Part shown: in pieces, positions 11,230 through 22,966 of the stretch
Numbering within the stretch: position 1 is the stretch's first letter
Layout: every line of letters begins with the position of its first letter
DNA from: Ziziphus jujuba
Taxonomy: Eukaryota; Streptophyta; Magnoliopsida; Rosales; Rhamnaceae
DNA: 64,000 nucleotides
Direction of reading: 5' to 3'
Assembly (NCBI RefSeq): GCF_031755915.1
Contig: NC_083389.1
Span: forward strand, 23,435,001-23,499,000
Made by a program: the position numbers and the translations under genes
Notes under the pieces: model-generated
The model's input: only the letters and a program-made list of their open reading frames with translations
What the model was told of the DNA's origin: nothing
Databases searched by the model: none

Positions 11230-13982
11230 TATAACAACTCGTACCCAAAATAACCCTGTTGTACAAGTTTAAAAAGGTCTGAATAAGCGGATTGTGTGTG
11301 GGTCCAAAGTTAACTTTTTCTATGGTTAAGGTTTTTGGCTTGATTGATGTATCATTGTGTAGAGCTCACTGATACGAGTTCATAGACTGGTGGCATGCCA
11401 AACTCTAAGTTACCAATAAAAAATTATGGTTCTATAAAGTTACAAATATTAGTTTTATATTAGTGTCCAAACCAGTCCTAGATTTTCATATGTTAGTGAC
11501 CCAAGGCTCTATATAAATATTGGAAAGCATGCCCTATAGGAAATAAGTTTCAAAATACCCATTTTGTCCCCTAAACCCGAAAAATTTCTCTCCAAACCCA
11601 CAAATCTAAACCGGTTCATTTCAAACCCATTTACGCCTAACTGGGTCATGGTTGTTTTACCCAAATCCGGCCACCACCTTGATGCACGCGCCAACCTCCT
11701 TGTTACCGACCTCGAGACTACCTTGCCAGCCAAATTTCTACCCAAAACGCTGTCCAACAGGCTGGGATCGGCCATTTGAAGCCGACAATAGCCATTTTGC
11801 ATATTCCTACCATTTAGCCATTTTTTAACCATTTCAGGCCAACCCATACACCTTTTTCCCCATTTTTGGACCTCTGAACTCATTTTCGTGGTCTATTTGC
11901 CACGATTCCCCACCGTTCGAGAGATACATCAACGTGGACTTTGGTTGAGTATTGCGACAAATTTTCTAGCCACTGGTGACAGGTGAGTACCCCATTGCAT
12001 TCCTTATCTTTTGGGCTTTCCAGCGATATAAAGTTTGTGAATTTTGGAGGTCGTTTGATAATTTTTCCATTTTTGGTCAATTAGTTAAATACCGGATAAA
12101 TTCCGACTGTGTTTGGACAAAAATTTGGTCAAATTGGACAAAATTGAAGTTGAATTAGTGAAATTAGATATTATTAAGACCCCTTAGATGGTTCAATTTT
12201 GAAATATTAGCCTTTGGGTAAAAAGCCTCATTTTTAGATATCGAGTCCTAAAGGTACGCAGTTTAATTGTACCGGTCAGTGTCCAATTTGCTTAATTTTA
12301 TAGTTATACAAATTAATTTAAGACATTTGGTGTCCATAAATATCTTTGGTTTAGTCGTTGGTGCCTGAGAAATATTCTATTATATTACAAACACTCGTGT
12401 TAAATCTGGGGTCAGTCTTGTAGGAAGCAAAAGTGAGCATTTGCAGTACTGTGAGTGGTTATAATTTTAAAATATTTTGGGCATGTACTATAGTATATAT
12501 GTGGTTTGAGTATTTTACATATACATATCGTTTCATTTAAATGTTCATTTTATGCATATATGAGAATCTGTTTTTACATATATGTGTTATCATTTTATGT
12601 GACGTTTGACAATTATTAAATTGTTTCCAATTCTAATGAGTTTGTAAATGAACTTGTGGTATTTAAATATCTTGGTATTTAAATTGAGGTTTTAAATTAT
12701 TTTCAAAAATAATTGATTTGAGAAAGCATATTGAAAATTTATATAATTTTAAGCATGTTCAAATATTTTATAATTTTATGTGCTTAAAATCAGTTTATGA
12801 TGAATATATTTCACTGTGGTATTTCTAATTTCAACATGAAATGATGAGTTGAAATTTTTGAAATATTTAAATAAGTGGTTGAATTTGAATATTAAATTAT
12901 GAGTTATGATACAGTATTGTTTGGAAAAGTATAAATGATCTTACAAGATTGTTTTAAGGATACTGTATTGTTTATTTTTAATTGATCTACCATATAATAC
13001 CAATGTGTCAAATCATTATTATATTATAGCGCACGTGGTTTGTCACGGTACCTTGAGGTTAGGTTCACCCTGACGAGTTTATTATTGCTACGGGCTGTAA
13101 GGTTGGGTATATCCCAATGGTTTATTATTTCCACGATACCTTTCATACATTAAGGGTCATGAGGCAGGTGTATCCCACTATTTATAATTTGGTATATCAT
13201 ATGGTACATTGTATATATTCAGAGTATATTGTTGGTTTTAGAATATCGTGGTTATTACTGCACTTTCATAATTATTTTATGTAATTATATTTATAATATT
13301 TTATCCTTCATATTTATATTTTGATTAAGACATTTTACAATACTTTATACCTTTTTTAGCATCAGTTTTATGATATTGAATTGGGGTATAAGTTTGGGTT
13401 TTATTAAATGATTTTTAGATGGGAAACTTTTCAAACGAATGGAACGAGAGGTCTTGTGTGAAATTTTTACGAAGATAAATTATTATTTTCCTATTATATT
13501 GTGCCACTCACTGAGATTTCTTTATCTTATGTTTTATTTGTTTTAAATTCGTTCCTCTAGGTCCAGGCAGCTAATAACAGTCAACCTCGTGTACCGTTTG
13601 TCACTTCGTTTTTTTTTCCACAGCAGTAGTAGTATCTATCTTTCTTTATTTATCCGTATCCTTCTGGACTTATTTATGCTATATTTGTACTTGTAAACTT
13701 TGCAAATACTCTTAGAATGCTCTGATCTAAATATTGGACTCAGTAGAGATTGGATTATATACATGTGTAGTTATGGCTTGCAGTACAATAGACTGGTTGC
13801 AGACTTTTATACTGTTGTGATTTTATTTTTATATATTGAGGTATTACTATTAATGCATGATGTTCACTGTCCACGTTTTAAGTAGGGTTTAATTGGATAT
13901 CTTTTAGGATTTGTCCAGTGGGACTTCACTAGGCGGGACCGCTTAGAAGATCCTGGATGGGTTTCCGGGGTGGGTCCTGTCA
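11230..13982 (+). repeat. 3' LTR of the gypsy element (about 2.75 kb)
   Basis: It begins TATAACAACTCG (expected TGTAACA, with the initial G mutated) after a weak purine tract, and ends CCTGTCA. Its last 1.2 kb matches positions 1-1289. It contains a GC-richer block around 11,560-11,900 with short accidental ORFs on both strands. The base composition there differs from the AT-rich remainder, as in the other long LTRs of this window. Confidence 0.88.
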
Positions 13983-13983
13983 A

Positions 13984-16900
13984 ACATCTTTTAACAACAG
14001 TTCGACTCTAGTTAGTACTCCTCAAGAAATACCTAGTTAAAAAGATATAAACCAAACTCCAATAGAGATATATGATGGGGATAATAGTCAAGCAATTGGA
14101 AAAAGAAAATTGATTTCGGCTGTGTGGAATCATTTTAAAAAGGTTAAGGTAGATGGGTTGGATAAGGCCATATGTACTTATTGTAGTAAGAAACTCGGAG
14201 GAGAACGTAGAAATGGAACAAGACATTTACATGATCATTTTAAAAAGAGTCCTCTTCAAACACAAAAGGATATTAAGCAAGCAATATTGAATTCTACTAA
14301 AGATGCCGGTGGGAAAGTTAAAGTCGATACATACACTTTTGACTAAGAGAGTTCCATAAAGAAACTTATAAACATGATAGTTTTGCATGAATATCCTCTT
14401 TCTATAGTTAAGCATTATGGGTTTAGGAGATTTATGAATATGATTTATCCATTATTTAAAGTGGTTTCCCGTAATACAATTAGGATTGATATCTTTAAAT
14501 TATATGATTATGAAAAATCCAAAACAATGGGGTTGTTAGAGAAGAATTGTGGCAGATTTGCAATTACTATGGATATGTGGACATCTAACCAAAATAAAGG
14601 CTTTATGGCTATTATGGCATATTTCATTGATGATAATTGGAGACTTCAAAGTCGAATTACAAGGTACTTTCTAAGTTTATATATTAAATTTAATATTTAT
14701 TAGAATATTTTATATATTTAAGACAAATTAGTTTAGTTTATTATAACTATTTATTATTGATTTTTGTAAGATTGTATATGTACCTTGTCTACATGCTTCC
14801 GAGGTTCTTATTGAAATGTGGTGATCTTGCCACAATGTGCAAAGTAGTTCGGTTACACTTGCACTCTTTATTTTGCAACATCAAAGACCAAACATTATTT
14901 ATGTTTATGCATTTTATTTTATCTTGTAATGTTTAAGAACAATATCCTTTTTGTAATGCCCTAAGCTCATTAACTAAAGCTGAGGGCCTTTTTGTCTAGT
15001 TGCTGGAATTGTATTTCCAACAACATAAGTCCACTTCCTTGGATGCCGTTTCAAGAAGGTTTGGGATATGGATCTGAATTTTGGATATAATAAGCTAGAA
15101 ATGCAAAGAATCAGCATAAAAATGAATGGCCCAATTTGGAGTTGGAAAAGCTTAGTTAAGCCCTAAACATTCTGACCCTTGTGCAGTTTTATTGCCCAAA
15201 AAACTGGGCAAAACTGCCTTGGGTTTAATTATTTTTGAATGGGAAAATGAACTTTGTTTTATCTGTTTTTTGGCTAGAACATAGTTTAATATTCAAAAAG
15301 GCTTCCCTCCAATTTTCAAGTTAAATGGAGCTGGTTTTCAAATTCAAATGCCTTAGACAAGCCGAACTGCCCATTAAAGAAGGTTTCTTGCATGCCCAGC
15401 ACATTGATTAGAGTTAGTTGAGGTAGTTTGGCTTGGTTGGTTACTTTTAATGCTTTTGTATTTATTGCTCAATATGGCAGCATGTCTTATTGCCTTTTTG
15501 ATGTATTTAAAAGTATGAAAATTGTAATGAAAACTAGGGGGAAGTAATATTCAAAAAAAAACAAATTTTGAAAAACAACAATTTCGGCTCTCTCTCTCTC
15601 TCTCTCAACTACTATATTTATTTTCTTCTTCTTCCCAAAAGCTAACAACCTTCTCAATAACCCCAAACCACCATTAAAATCAGAAACAAAACCTTAACAA
15701 ACCCACAAAAAAAAAAAAAAACAAAATCAAGAACCAAGAACCAACAACAATCATTCTTGACTAACACCTTGAATGATTGTGCTCTAGGGTACAACAACAT
15801 AAACCTACACCAAATTCCATCAGTTCTTTGTGATGTTTTTATGGATTGCATATTGGATTGGAATATAGATGGTAAGCTTTCTACTTTGACCTTAGACAAT
15901 TGTAGCACAAATGATGCTTTGGTCAATCTTCTTTTGGATAAGCTTCCTAATTCTTCACTTTTGTTAAATGGTTAATTTTTTCATATGCAATGTGGTACAC
16001 ATAAATTGAATTTGATTGTGAAATATCGTTTGGAAATAATTTGTGGAAGTATTGAAAAAATTCATGAAACTATATATTGTTGGACATCAACACAAAAAAG
16101 AGAGAAAAAAAAATTTTAAAATATGTTCGTCAATTGAAAATTTCTTGTGATAAGAAGTTGGTACTTGATTGTAAAACTAGGTTGAACTCTACATATTTAA
16201 TGCTTCTTGCTGCTTTGAAATATAGGACTATTTTTCCTCATTTAAAACAACAAGAGTCACTATATAAATGTTTACCTAGTATTCAAGATTGGGATTTAGC
16301 CAAAGAGATTTGTGAAAGGCTAGAGTTGTTTTATGAAGTGACTGAAATATTTTCAAGAACAAAATATCCTACAGCTAATCTTTTTTTTCTACACATATGT
16401 GAGATTAGAATATCAATTTGTGATTGGCTAACATCTTCTTGTGAGCAAATTAGATTGATGGCCTTGGGTATGATATCTAAATTTGAAAAATATTGGAGTG
16501 AAACACATGGAATAATGGCTGTCGCAACTCACTTAGATCCAAGGTATAAAATGAAAGTAATAGAGTTTTATTTTCCTTTGATTCATGGGAATGAAGGTGT
16601 GCATAAGATAGCTATTGTACGTCAAATTTGCTATGATTTGGTGAAAGAGTATCAATCAAAGAGCAATTTAAGTGCAAATTTTCCAAATGTTTCATCTTCC
16701 CAACACAATGTACTTCCAAATGATCATTACTTGGAGGAGCCAATTTTTCCTATATCTAATGACTTTGATATATTGGCATGGTGGAAAGTAAATGCAATGA
16801 AGTATCCTACTTTGCATAATACTGTAAGAGATATTTTAGTCATTCCAGTATCTATTGTTGCATCTGAGTCTGCATTCAGTACCAGTGGAAGATTTATGAG

Positions 16901-17116
16901 TCCACATCAAAGTAGACTCCATCGTAAACCGTTGGAAGCTTTGATGTGTGCACAAGATTGGTACTGGGCTAAAATGGTATGAAAAATAAAATTTTATATT
17001 TTTTTCTTAAATATTTTTTGTATTTATTGTTAACTAATTAATCTTACTTTTGTTAGATTTGTATTCTTCACCATATATTGGAGCTTATTCTTCTACTATG
17101 AGTGACATAGAAATTG
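13984..17116 (+). pseudogene. hAT transposase, inactivated and split by a solo LTR
   Basis: The parts in order are a serine/threonine-rich N-terminus and a BED zinc finger (about 14,110-14,250), with cysteine codons at 14,172 and 14,181 and a histidine cluster near 14,226-14,240. Next is the catalytic-domain start with an ITMDMWTS motif at about 14,563. A probable intron begins at the GTACTT after 14,661 and ends near 14,770. The exon resumes at 14,771 and is split at 14,808 by a copia solo LTR. It continues from 15,828 through the RNase-H-like and insertion domains to the hAT dimerisation domain, with an ESAFSTSGR motif near 16,865. A further small exon may lie at 17,057-17,122. Stops occur at about 14,036 and 14,344 and a frameshift near 15,972. 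It is related to plant RICESLEEPER/DAYSLEEPER-like proteins but broken, so it reads as transposon rather than domesticated gene. Confidence 0.85.
14809..15822 (+). mobile_element. Solo copia LTR inside a hAT exon
   Basis: The 1,014-bp sequence is colinear with the copia LTRs at 2,707 and 7,913, but more diverged. It starts TATTGAAATG (the G of the terminal TG is mutated) and ends CCATCA. The TSD GTTCT is at 14,804-14,808 and 15,823-15,827. Flanking hAT coding sequence reads through if the LTR and one TSD copy are ignored. This is the signature of LTR-LTR recombination after insertion. Confidence 0.93.
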
Positions 17117-17514
17117 ATGAGGAGGTAAATTGAATTTATTTATTACAAAAAATATGTATATTAAATTGTTATTGATATTATTTAATACTTTTCTTTATTT
17201 TTGTAGCGATAAACTCTTACGGAACATTCTTCCATGGAGATTTAAAGAAATGACAATTAAAACTTTACTATGTATGCATGTGCATCTTTATAAACTTTAT
17301 GTTTATATATTTGGAATTTCAAACTATATGGCATTATATTTTTTAAGGATATATTTTATTATAATTGTGTATTTGGACCTTGATGTATTTTATTGCATTT
17401 TAGTGACTTTAATACATTTTATTCATAAAAGAAAATTTTTTATATAAATTTATCAAAAAAAAAAAACACAAAAATTATATCAATTGTATATATATATATA
17501 TTAAAAAAAAAAAA

Positions 17515-17672
17515 AAGGGTGGCAGTGCGAGGAATGGATTGCCTCATCCCCGATTGGAAAATCCCCATCCCCGCCCTGTCTTTAAAGAAACGGAGAAAAT
17601 CTCGAGGATGGGATGGAAAATTCCTTGTGAGAACCGGGATTAAATTTAAAAACCCGGCCCTCCTCGCCCCGT
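17515..17672. repeat. GC-rich subterminal region of the hAT element
   Basis: It is rich in CCCCATCCCC-type and CCCCG-type blocks and is a sharp composition change from its AT-rich surroundings. Similar stretches mark the ends of many plant hAT elements. The expected terminal repeat has decayed. Confidence 0.55.
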
Positions 17673-17770
17673 TGATATTGCTATTTATGGCTATGATATT
17701 GATTATTTTAATTGGTGTACGATACAGTACCAGTGTTTCGGATCAATATTATATTATAGCATACGGGTTT

Positions 17771-18911
17771 TGATGTGATTCCGCCCGAGCCCGCTCCATC
17801 GATAACCCGATGGGGTGCTGACTCGACATAGATGAAGACTAGGCCAATCACAAGAACTCAAATCAAGAGATTTAAGGGCAACCTGGGAGTATTTATACTA
17901 AGGGTAATCAATCTCAACAAAGCTTTTCCATACTTGAAGATACAAAGCCTATTCTAAGCATCCAAGTGGTGGAAGCCGATACGGACCCGGGCGACGGTTT
18001 TGGTACATATTTGGAGTCCGGGAAGCATGAAATGGTTCCAATGATCTATGGGTTCAATATATATGCCTAAGAGGTCATGGAATCAAGTTAAATCAGCCTC
18101 AAATACAATCAAAAAGGGCTTGTACGGACAGCTTCAACAATTTGGCCGAATTTGCTGTATTGCTTGCTGGCTTTACTGTATTTTACTGTATTAGCCTTTT
18201 CTTATTTTTCCAAGCATGGGCAACGTGTGGGACTTCATATTCAGCTTATTTGGCATCCTAAAAAGCATCTAGAAGCTGATTTGAAGCTCAAAGATGTCAA
18301 AGAATTGGTCAAAGTCAATGTAGTCAAAAAGCTAGTATTTTAGTTTCCTAATTTTATTCTACTTTTTGTTTTAGGAAACTACCATTATTTTTAGTTTCTA
18401 TTTATTTATTTTCTGGACAAATAATATTAGGAAAGTTTTTATTTTATTATTTTCATTGTAAATTAATTAATTCCTAATTCAAACTAAAGGAATTAATTAA
18501 TCCAAATTAGGTTAGGAAAAGGAAAGTTTCGGCCAAGGTAGAATTCTTCATTGAGTGGCCGGTTTTTCCTAGGGTTTTTAGGGTTTATTTTGTTTCTTTC
18601 AAAGCCTATTTAAAGGCTTATTTTTCATTAATAATACAACTTTAAAACTTTGATTTGATTAAGAAAATACTTGTGAGATTAATTATCTCTTTGTTCTTTG
18701 AGAACACCTAAAACACCATTAGAGAATTGGTTGTTTTAGCTTGACTTATCAATAGGTTTTCCATCCCCTATTGTGGCGTCTTCATTATACCAAGGTTTCT
18801 AACCACAGGTTGGTTAGGGGTTGAGGTCCATTCCATTAGAACTTGAACTTAATTAAAGATCCGGGCTAATATAATACGGGTTTAGGAGCAGGTCGTCCTA
18901 GGTTCGTATCA
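17771..18911 (+). repeat. 5' LTR of the non-autonomous gypsy element
   Basis: It is 1,141 bp and pairs with 22,967-24,107. In one frame near 17,835-17,880 it still encodes a RPITRTQIKRFKG-like stretch, the C-terminal tail of the family's Pol. Confidence 0.96.
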
Positions 18912-18913
18912 TT

Positions 18914-18925
18914 TGGTATCAGAGC
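18914..18925 (+). other. Primer-binding site, initiator tRNA-Met type
   Basis: TGGTATCAGAGC is a perfect match to the plant gypsy consensus, two bases after the LTR end. Confidence 0.95.
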
Positions 18926-20078
18926 TAAATTTTGTTCAGGTTTGATCTATCTTTATTTGCTTTATTTGTTTTTGTATTATTCTGCAATTTTAGCATTAGG
19001 TTAAGGTTGCTTCTATCCCCATACACGTTTTGCATCTTTAAAAAAAAAAAAAAATTCATTCCTAGTTGAATTAGGTTTCCTAGTTTTACCGTATTTTTTT
19101 TTTTTTTTTTGTTTCCTAGTTTGTTGGTTGTTTTTCATCATTGTTCTTGTTGATTTTGGTTTTTGTTGATTTTTTCTTTGCTGTTTTAGTCTTAAATATT
19201 TGCATTCATATATTCCAAAAAAAAAAAAAAAAAAAAAAAGAGTTTGCGGCAACATTTAAAAAAAAAAACTGCACATTTTGTTTATTTGGAGGTCACGGGT
19301 TTGGTGTTTGTTTTGGATTTGGAATTGCAATTTTGGTACTTACTCTTGCTACTGCAGTGTTTATGTTCTGTGAGTGAAAAAAAAAAAAAAAAAAGAAAGA
19401 AGAGGTAAAGCTGAATATAAAAATATATATATATATATATTTCGATTTGTTGGAGTTTGATTTGGTTGCTGGAAATTTGTTGGAGCTGCTGGGTTTTTTT
19501 TTGATTATTTATTTGAGTTGCTGGGGAATTATTTTTTGCTGCTGGATATTTGGATTTTGGGTGCTTAAATTATTTGGATTAAAATTAGTTAAAGGAATTG
19601 ATACAAAACTCGAATTACAAAGAACAACAACCAACAACTTTTCTATATTTTTGTTCTCTTTGATTCTTGTTCGTATTTGAATTTCTTTTTCTGGAATTTT
19701 ATTCTTGAACTCATAATCTACTACCATCTGGTGCAGTTTTCAAAAATTCCAACGTTTTCCCATTATTTTGCGTTTTCTTGTCTAGAAAGCCGAAAAATTA
19801 GGATTTGTTGGATTCTTTCGGTATTGCCTACTTTTTGCTTTTGTTTTGTTGATAAGTTTAATTAAAACATACTAGTGATCTAATTGCTGTTTGTGGGTGT
19901 TTTAATTAGAACTTTGAGATAATTCATTGAGTGGAAAAAGGCAAGAGAGTGTGAGCTTAAAAGAGGGTAAAAGCTGAAACTAGTGTGCAAACACGAGTGT
20001 CGAGACCTTGTTTGAGTGAAACACGTGAGGGAGTGAATATTGTGAGGATTTATTTTATTTTTGCAGTATTTTACTAAC
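18926..20078 (+). other. Untranslated leader of the non-autonomous gypsy element
   Basis: It contains long A- and T-homopolymers (around 19,039, 19,095, 19,218 and 19,377) and a short TA microsatellite near 19,423. The small ORFs here are low-complexity and not credible. A TTTTTGCAG splice-acceptor-like sequence lies at about 20,057-20,065, just before gag, so a spliced gag leader is possible. Confidence 0.55.
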
Positions 20079-22160
20079 ATGGCAGATTCTAGAATAAGAA
20101 GAGGAGATCCACCCTTGAGGATCAATGAGGAAGAGTCCGTAGCATTTCATGGCGATGACCGAGCTACCGGAAGTGGAGATCAAGTGGACTTGAGAACTAT
20201 TTTGGAATCAATACAGCGGATGAGTGCTCAATTTGAGCATGTAAATCAAAGAGTGGGAAGATTAGAAGCCTCACAAGGAAGGCCGAATACAAGAAATAGG
20301 CAAGAATTCCATGGAGGACGAGGCCGAGGACGAGGAGGTCGCGAGAGGCCGAGAGAGGAATTTGATGAGGAGCCATTGGACGGTGACTTTGAGGAAGGTA
20401 TGGACGAAACCTTTTCTGTCCAAGATAGAGCTGGCCATGGGAGATATAGGAGGGAGGATACAGATGAAGATTTGGGAAATATCAAGGTTAATATCCCACC
20501 TTTTATGGGTAAAAGTGATCCTGAAGCTTATTTGGAGTGGGAAGAGAAAATGGAGATGATTTTTTACTGCCACAACTATTCGGAAGGTAAGAAGGTGAAG
20601 ATGGCAGCAATGGAGTTTGGCCATTATGCACTCCAATGGTGGATAAATGAGCAAAGCACCCGAAGGAGGGTTGGTGAAGACTTAATTACAACATGGCGAC
20701 AAATGAAAGGAGTCATGAGGAAGCGGTTTGTGCCATCCCATTACCAAAGGTTGCTGCATCAAAGACTTCAATCTTTATCTCAAGGACATGGATCCGTGGA
20801 GGATTATTACAAGGAGATGGAGATGCTTATGATGAGATTGAACTTGAATGAAGATATGGAAGCAACTATGGCAAGGTTTCTTGGTGGTTTGAATCGTGAA
20901 ATTGCCAATCAACTAGAATTGCAACAATATGTGGAATTGGAGGAGATGTTGCATGTGGCTATTAAATTAGAGCATCAATTCAAGAGGAGGGGTGTAAGAT
21001 CTTGGTTTGGAGGTGTTTCCAACAGTGGAAGGTCCAATTCAAGTGGCTGGAGGAACAATCCCATCTATGAAAGCAAGCTAAAGCCGAAAGTCAAAGAAGA
21101 AAGTTCAAACTGGCCAAGGAAGGAGACTAGAACCAAATCTGTCCAAGCACCAAAAAATGAGGTAAAATTAGATCCTAAACCTTCTAGAACTCATGATGTT
21201 GTGTGTTTTAAGTGCCAGGGAGGAGGACATATTGCTAGCCAATGCCCGAATAGAAGAATCATGGTGTTAAAGGGCAATGACGAGCTAGAATCGGAAAGTG
21301 AAGAAAGTGAGGATGAAGCCAAGCAAGAGGAGGAGGACTTGGAGGATGAACCCAAAACCTTGCAAGCATCCATGGCTGAATTAAACTTGCTTTCTAGGAG
21401 AGTACTTGCTGCATACAAAGATGAGGATGAAACTCAAAGAGAGAACATCTTCCACACCCGATGTGAAATTCAAGGTAAGATTTGTAGTATGATTATTGAT
21501 AGTGGAAGTTGTACAAATATAATTAGTAACATTGTAGTTGATAAATTAGGCTTAATAACTATTAAACATCCAGAACCTTATAGATTACAATGGCTTAATG
21601 ATAGTGGTGAAATAAAAGTGAATAAACAAGCCAAAGTAAAATTTAATATAGGTAGATATGAGGATGTAGTCTTATGTGATATTGTACCCATGGTTGCTGG
21701 ACATATACTATTAGGTAGGCCATGGCAATTTGATAAAGATGCTACACATTTTGGTCGAGAAAATAGTATTGTTTTCAGGTTCAAAGGGAAGAAGGTCAAG
21801 CTGGAACCATTATCTCCTAAAGAGGTTTACAAAGACCAATTACAAATGCAACAAAGGAGAGAAGCCGAAAAGCTTAAGGAAAAAGCAAGTATGGCACCAA
21901 CGGCTTCACCATCCTTTCAAGAAGGTGAGATTGAGGTTGCTGATCAAGGTAAGCTTTATAAAACCCAAATTAAGTTGAAGAACCAAGAAAAAGCTGAGAG
22001 AGGGGTGAGAAAAAAGAGCAAACCCAAGAGCACAAAAAATCTGGAAATTTTCGCCAACGAGAGCCAAACCGAGGAAAGAAAAAGAAAAGAAAGAAAAGAG
22101 AGGAAAAACCAGAACTTTTATTTGAGTTTAAGGGATATTAATAAGGTTATTGAGTGTTAG
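20079..22160 (+). CDS. Gag-protease polyprotein of the gypsy element
   Basis: This is an uninterrupted 693-aa ORF. I place the start at the ATG at 20,079 (MADSRIRRG); an upstream in-frame ATG adds only six residues. The order is: a coiled-coil-prone N-terminus; an RGG-rich patch (about residues 75-95); a retrotransposon gag capsid domain (about 140-300), which assembles particles; a CCHC zinc knuckle at residues 376-389 for RNA packaging; an acidic linker; then a retropepsin-type aspartic protease with its DSG catalytic motif at residue 474. The C-terminal about 70 residues are lysine/glutamate-rich. The stop at 22,158 falls just before the region where RT would begin in a full element. The intact frame with 1.2 percent LTR divergence suggests recent function, possibly supplying Gag for itself or for relatives. 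Confidence 0.92.
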   Translation: MADSRIRRGDPPLRINEEESVAFHGDDRATGSGDQVDLRTILESIQRMSAQFEHVNQRVGRLEASQGRPNTRNRQEFHGGRGRGRGGRERPREEFDEEPLDGDFEEGMDETFSVQDRAGHGRYRREDTDEDLGNIKVNIPPFMGKSDPEAYLEWEEKMEMIFYCHNYSEGKKVKMAAMEFGHYALQWWINEQSTRRRVGEDLITTWRQMKGVMRKRFVPSHYQRLLHQRLQSLSQGHGSVEDYYKEMEMLMMRLNLNEDMEATMARFLGGLNREIANQLELQQYVELEEMLHVAIKLEHQFKRRGVRSWFGGVSNSGRSNSSGWRNNPIYESKLKPKVKEESSNWPRKETRTKSVQAPKNEVKLDPKPSRTHDVVCFKCQGGGHIASQCPNRRIMVLKGNDELESESEESEDEAKQEEEDLEDEPKTLQASMAELNLLSRRVLAAYKDEDETQRENIFHTRCEIQGKICSMIIDSGSCTNIISNIVVDKLGLITIKHPEPYRLQWLNDSGEIKVNKQAKVKFNIGRYEDVVLCDIVPMVAGHILLGRPWQFDKDATHFGRENSIVFRFKGKKVKLEPLSPKEVYKDQLQMQQRREAEKLKEKASMAPTASPSFQEGEIEVADQGKLYKTQIKLKNQEKAERGVRKKSKPKSTKNLEIFANESQTEERKRKERKERKNQNFYLSLRDINKVIEC

Positions 22161-22575
22161 AAACCTTTGCTGGTCATGATTTATAAAGAAAATTATTTTA
22201 ATGATCAAACTAACTTTGAAGAACTTGAATTGCCAAGTTCAATGATTTCTCTTTTGAAGGAATTTGGAGATGTCTTCCCAAATGAAATTCCAAGTGGACT
22301 ACCATCCAATCAAGAGGGAAAAGGTGAGCTTGCTATCCAAGGTAAGTCTTCTAATACTCAGGTTGTGTGGAAAGATTTTAATAAAACCAAGAGTGAAAAA
22401 TTTGGTGCAAAAGCCAAGAGTGAGGAAGGTGAGATGGCCGTGAGTGAGAAAGGAAAAGGAAGACAAGAAAGGAAAAATATAAATTTTTATCTTAGCTTTT
22501 GTGATGTTAATAAAGTAAGTATGAATAAGAAATCATTGCTGACCATGAATTTTAAAGATAATTATTTAAAGATGT
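21923..22575 (+). repeat. Diverged tandem duplication of the gag-protease tail
   Basis: Unit 1 (about 21,923-22,205) and unit 2 (about 22,323-22,575) share, in the same order, a GGTGAG start, a CAAGGTAAG block, and a lysine-rich part leading to an NFYLS motif and then an aspartate-isoleucine/valine-asparagine-lysine-valine motif. Both end in a CTGGTCATG/CTGACCATG-type segment. The units are clearly diverged from one another. Confidence 0.75.
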
Positions 22576-22904
22576 CTTTATTGCATAGAACTTTATCTGC
22601 ATTGTTGAGAGCTTTACTTAGTGGCAATTTGAAAATTTGGGAAATATTGTTTGCTAACTTTAAAAAGTGTAATTTTTACCATAATGAGCATGTATTTCTA
22701 GATTTTGTTGTAATAGTGTTTGACCCAGGAGAATTGGTTTGGTTTCACTTACAAAAGGAAAGGTTTCCTAAACAAAGAAAGTCAAAGCTCATGCCGCCTA
22801 TGGATGGACCTTTTCAAGTTTTGGAGCCGAATAACAAGAATGCCTACAAGCTTGATTTACCGGGTGAGTATAACATGAGTGCTACATTTAATGTTGCTGA
22901 TTGA
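22167..22904 (+). pseudogene. Residual pol ORF: linker, duplicated tail, RT shard and integrase C-terminus
   Basis: The open frame of about 245 codons is a mosaic. First comes the linker that precedes RT in this family, including a [14 protein letters not shown] motif at about 22,263-22,304. Then comes a diverged second copy of the gag-protease tail (see the repeat entry). A short RT piece with a [10 protein letters not shown] motif follows at about 22,650. Last is the integrase C-terminal region from [15 protein letters not shown] at about 22,722 to the [13 protein letters not shown] region. The RT active site, RNase H and the integrase catalytic triad are missing. It may not be translated separately, because it starts after the gag-protease stop. 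Confidence 0.8.
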
Positions 22905-22953
22905 ACTCCTTTTGCTGCAGGTGATGATCTTGATTTGAGGACAAATCCTTTTC

Positions 22954-22966
22954 AAGAGGAGGGGAA
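22954..22966 (+). other. Polypurine tract
   Basis: AAGAGGAGGGGAA lies directly before the 3' LTR. It is read in the same frame as the Pol tail (FQEEGN), so the primer site overlaps ancestral coding sequence. Confidence 0.9.

Larger units (their letters stand above)
1..13982 (+). mobile_element. Decayed Ty3/gypsy chromovirus-type LTR retrotransposon (left end outside window)
   Basis: Positions 1-1289 and about 12,785-13,982 are two direct copies of the same sequence, which are the 3' parts of the 5' and 3' LTRs. Between them lie a primer-binding site, gag/protease remains and RNase H, integrase and chromodomain remains, all in plus orientation and full of stops. The order gag-PR-(RT)-RH-IN is that of Ty3/gypsy. 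The C-terminal chromodomain-like trace and the long LTR suggest a chromovirus of the Tekay/Del type; this lineage call is inference. I could not recognise the reverse transcriptase core, so it is deleted or eroded. A copia element (2,707-8,909) is inserted in it. The right end abuts hAT coding sequence, so it probably jumped into that hAT element. The left TSD is outside the window, so this cannot be proved here. Confidence 0.85.
13983..17672 (+). mobile_element. hAT DNA transposon, BED-type, 5' end outside and 3' end eroded
   Basis: A broken hAT transposase is followed by a GC-rich subterminal region (17,515-17,672) of the kind seen at hAT ends. The left boundary is set by the gypsy LTR, which seems to have inserted between the hAT 5' terminus and its coding region. 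The right end runs into a fragment of the same gypsy LTR family. The terminal inverted repeats could not be paired, because the left one is not in the window. Confidence 0.75.

Noticed and set aside
11509..11883. ORFs on both strands in a GC-richer block
   Set aside because: They lie within the gypsy 3' LTR; no domain and no splice context.
18152..18343. 63-codon ORF repeated at 23,348-23,539
   Set aside because: Located in the two identical gypsy LTRs; no domain.
18912..18929. tRNA-like sequence
   Set aside because: Only the short complement of a tRNA 3' end used as primer-binding site; no cloverleaf.
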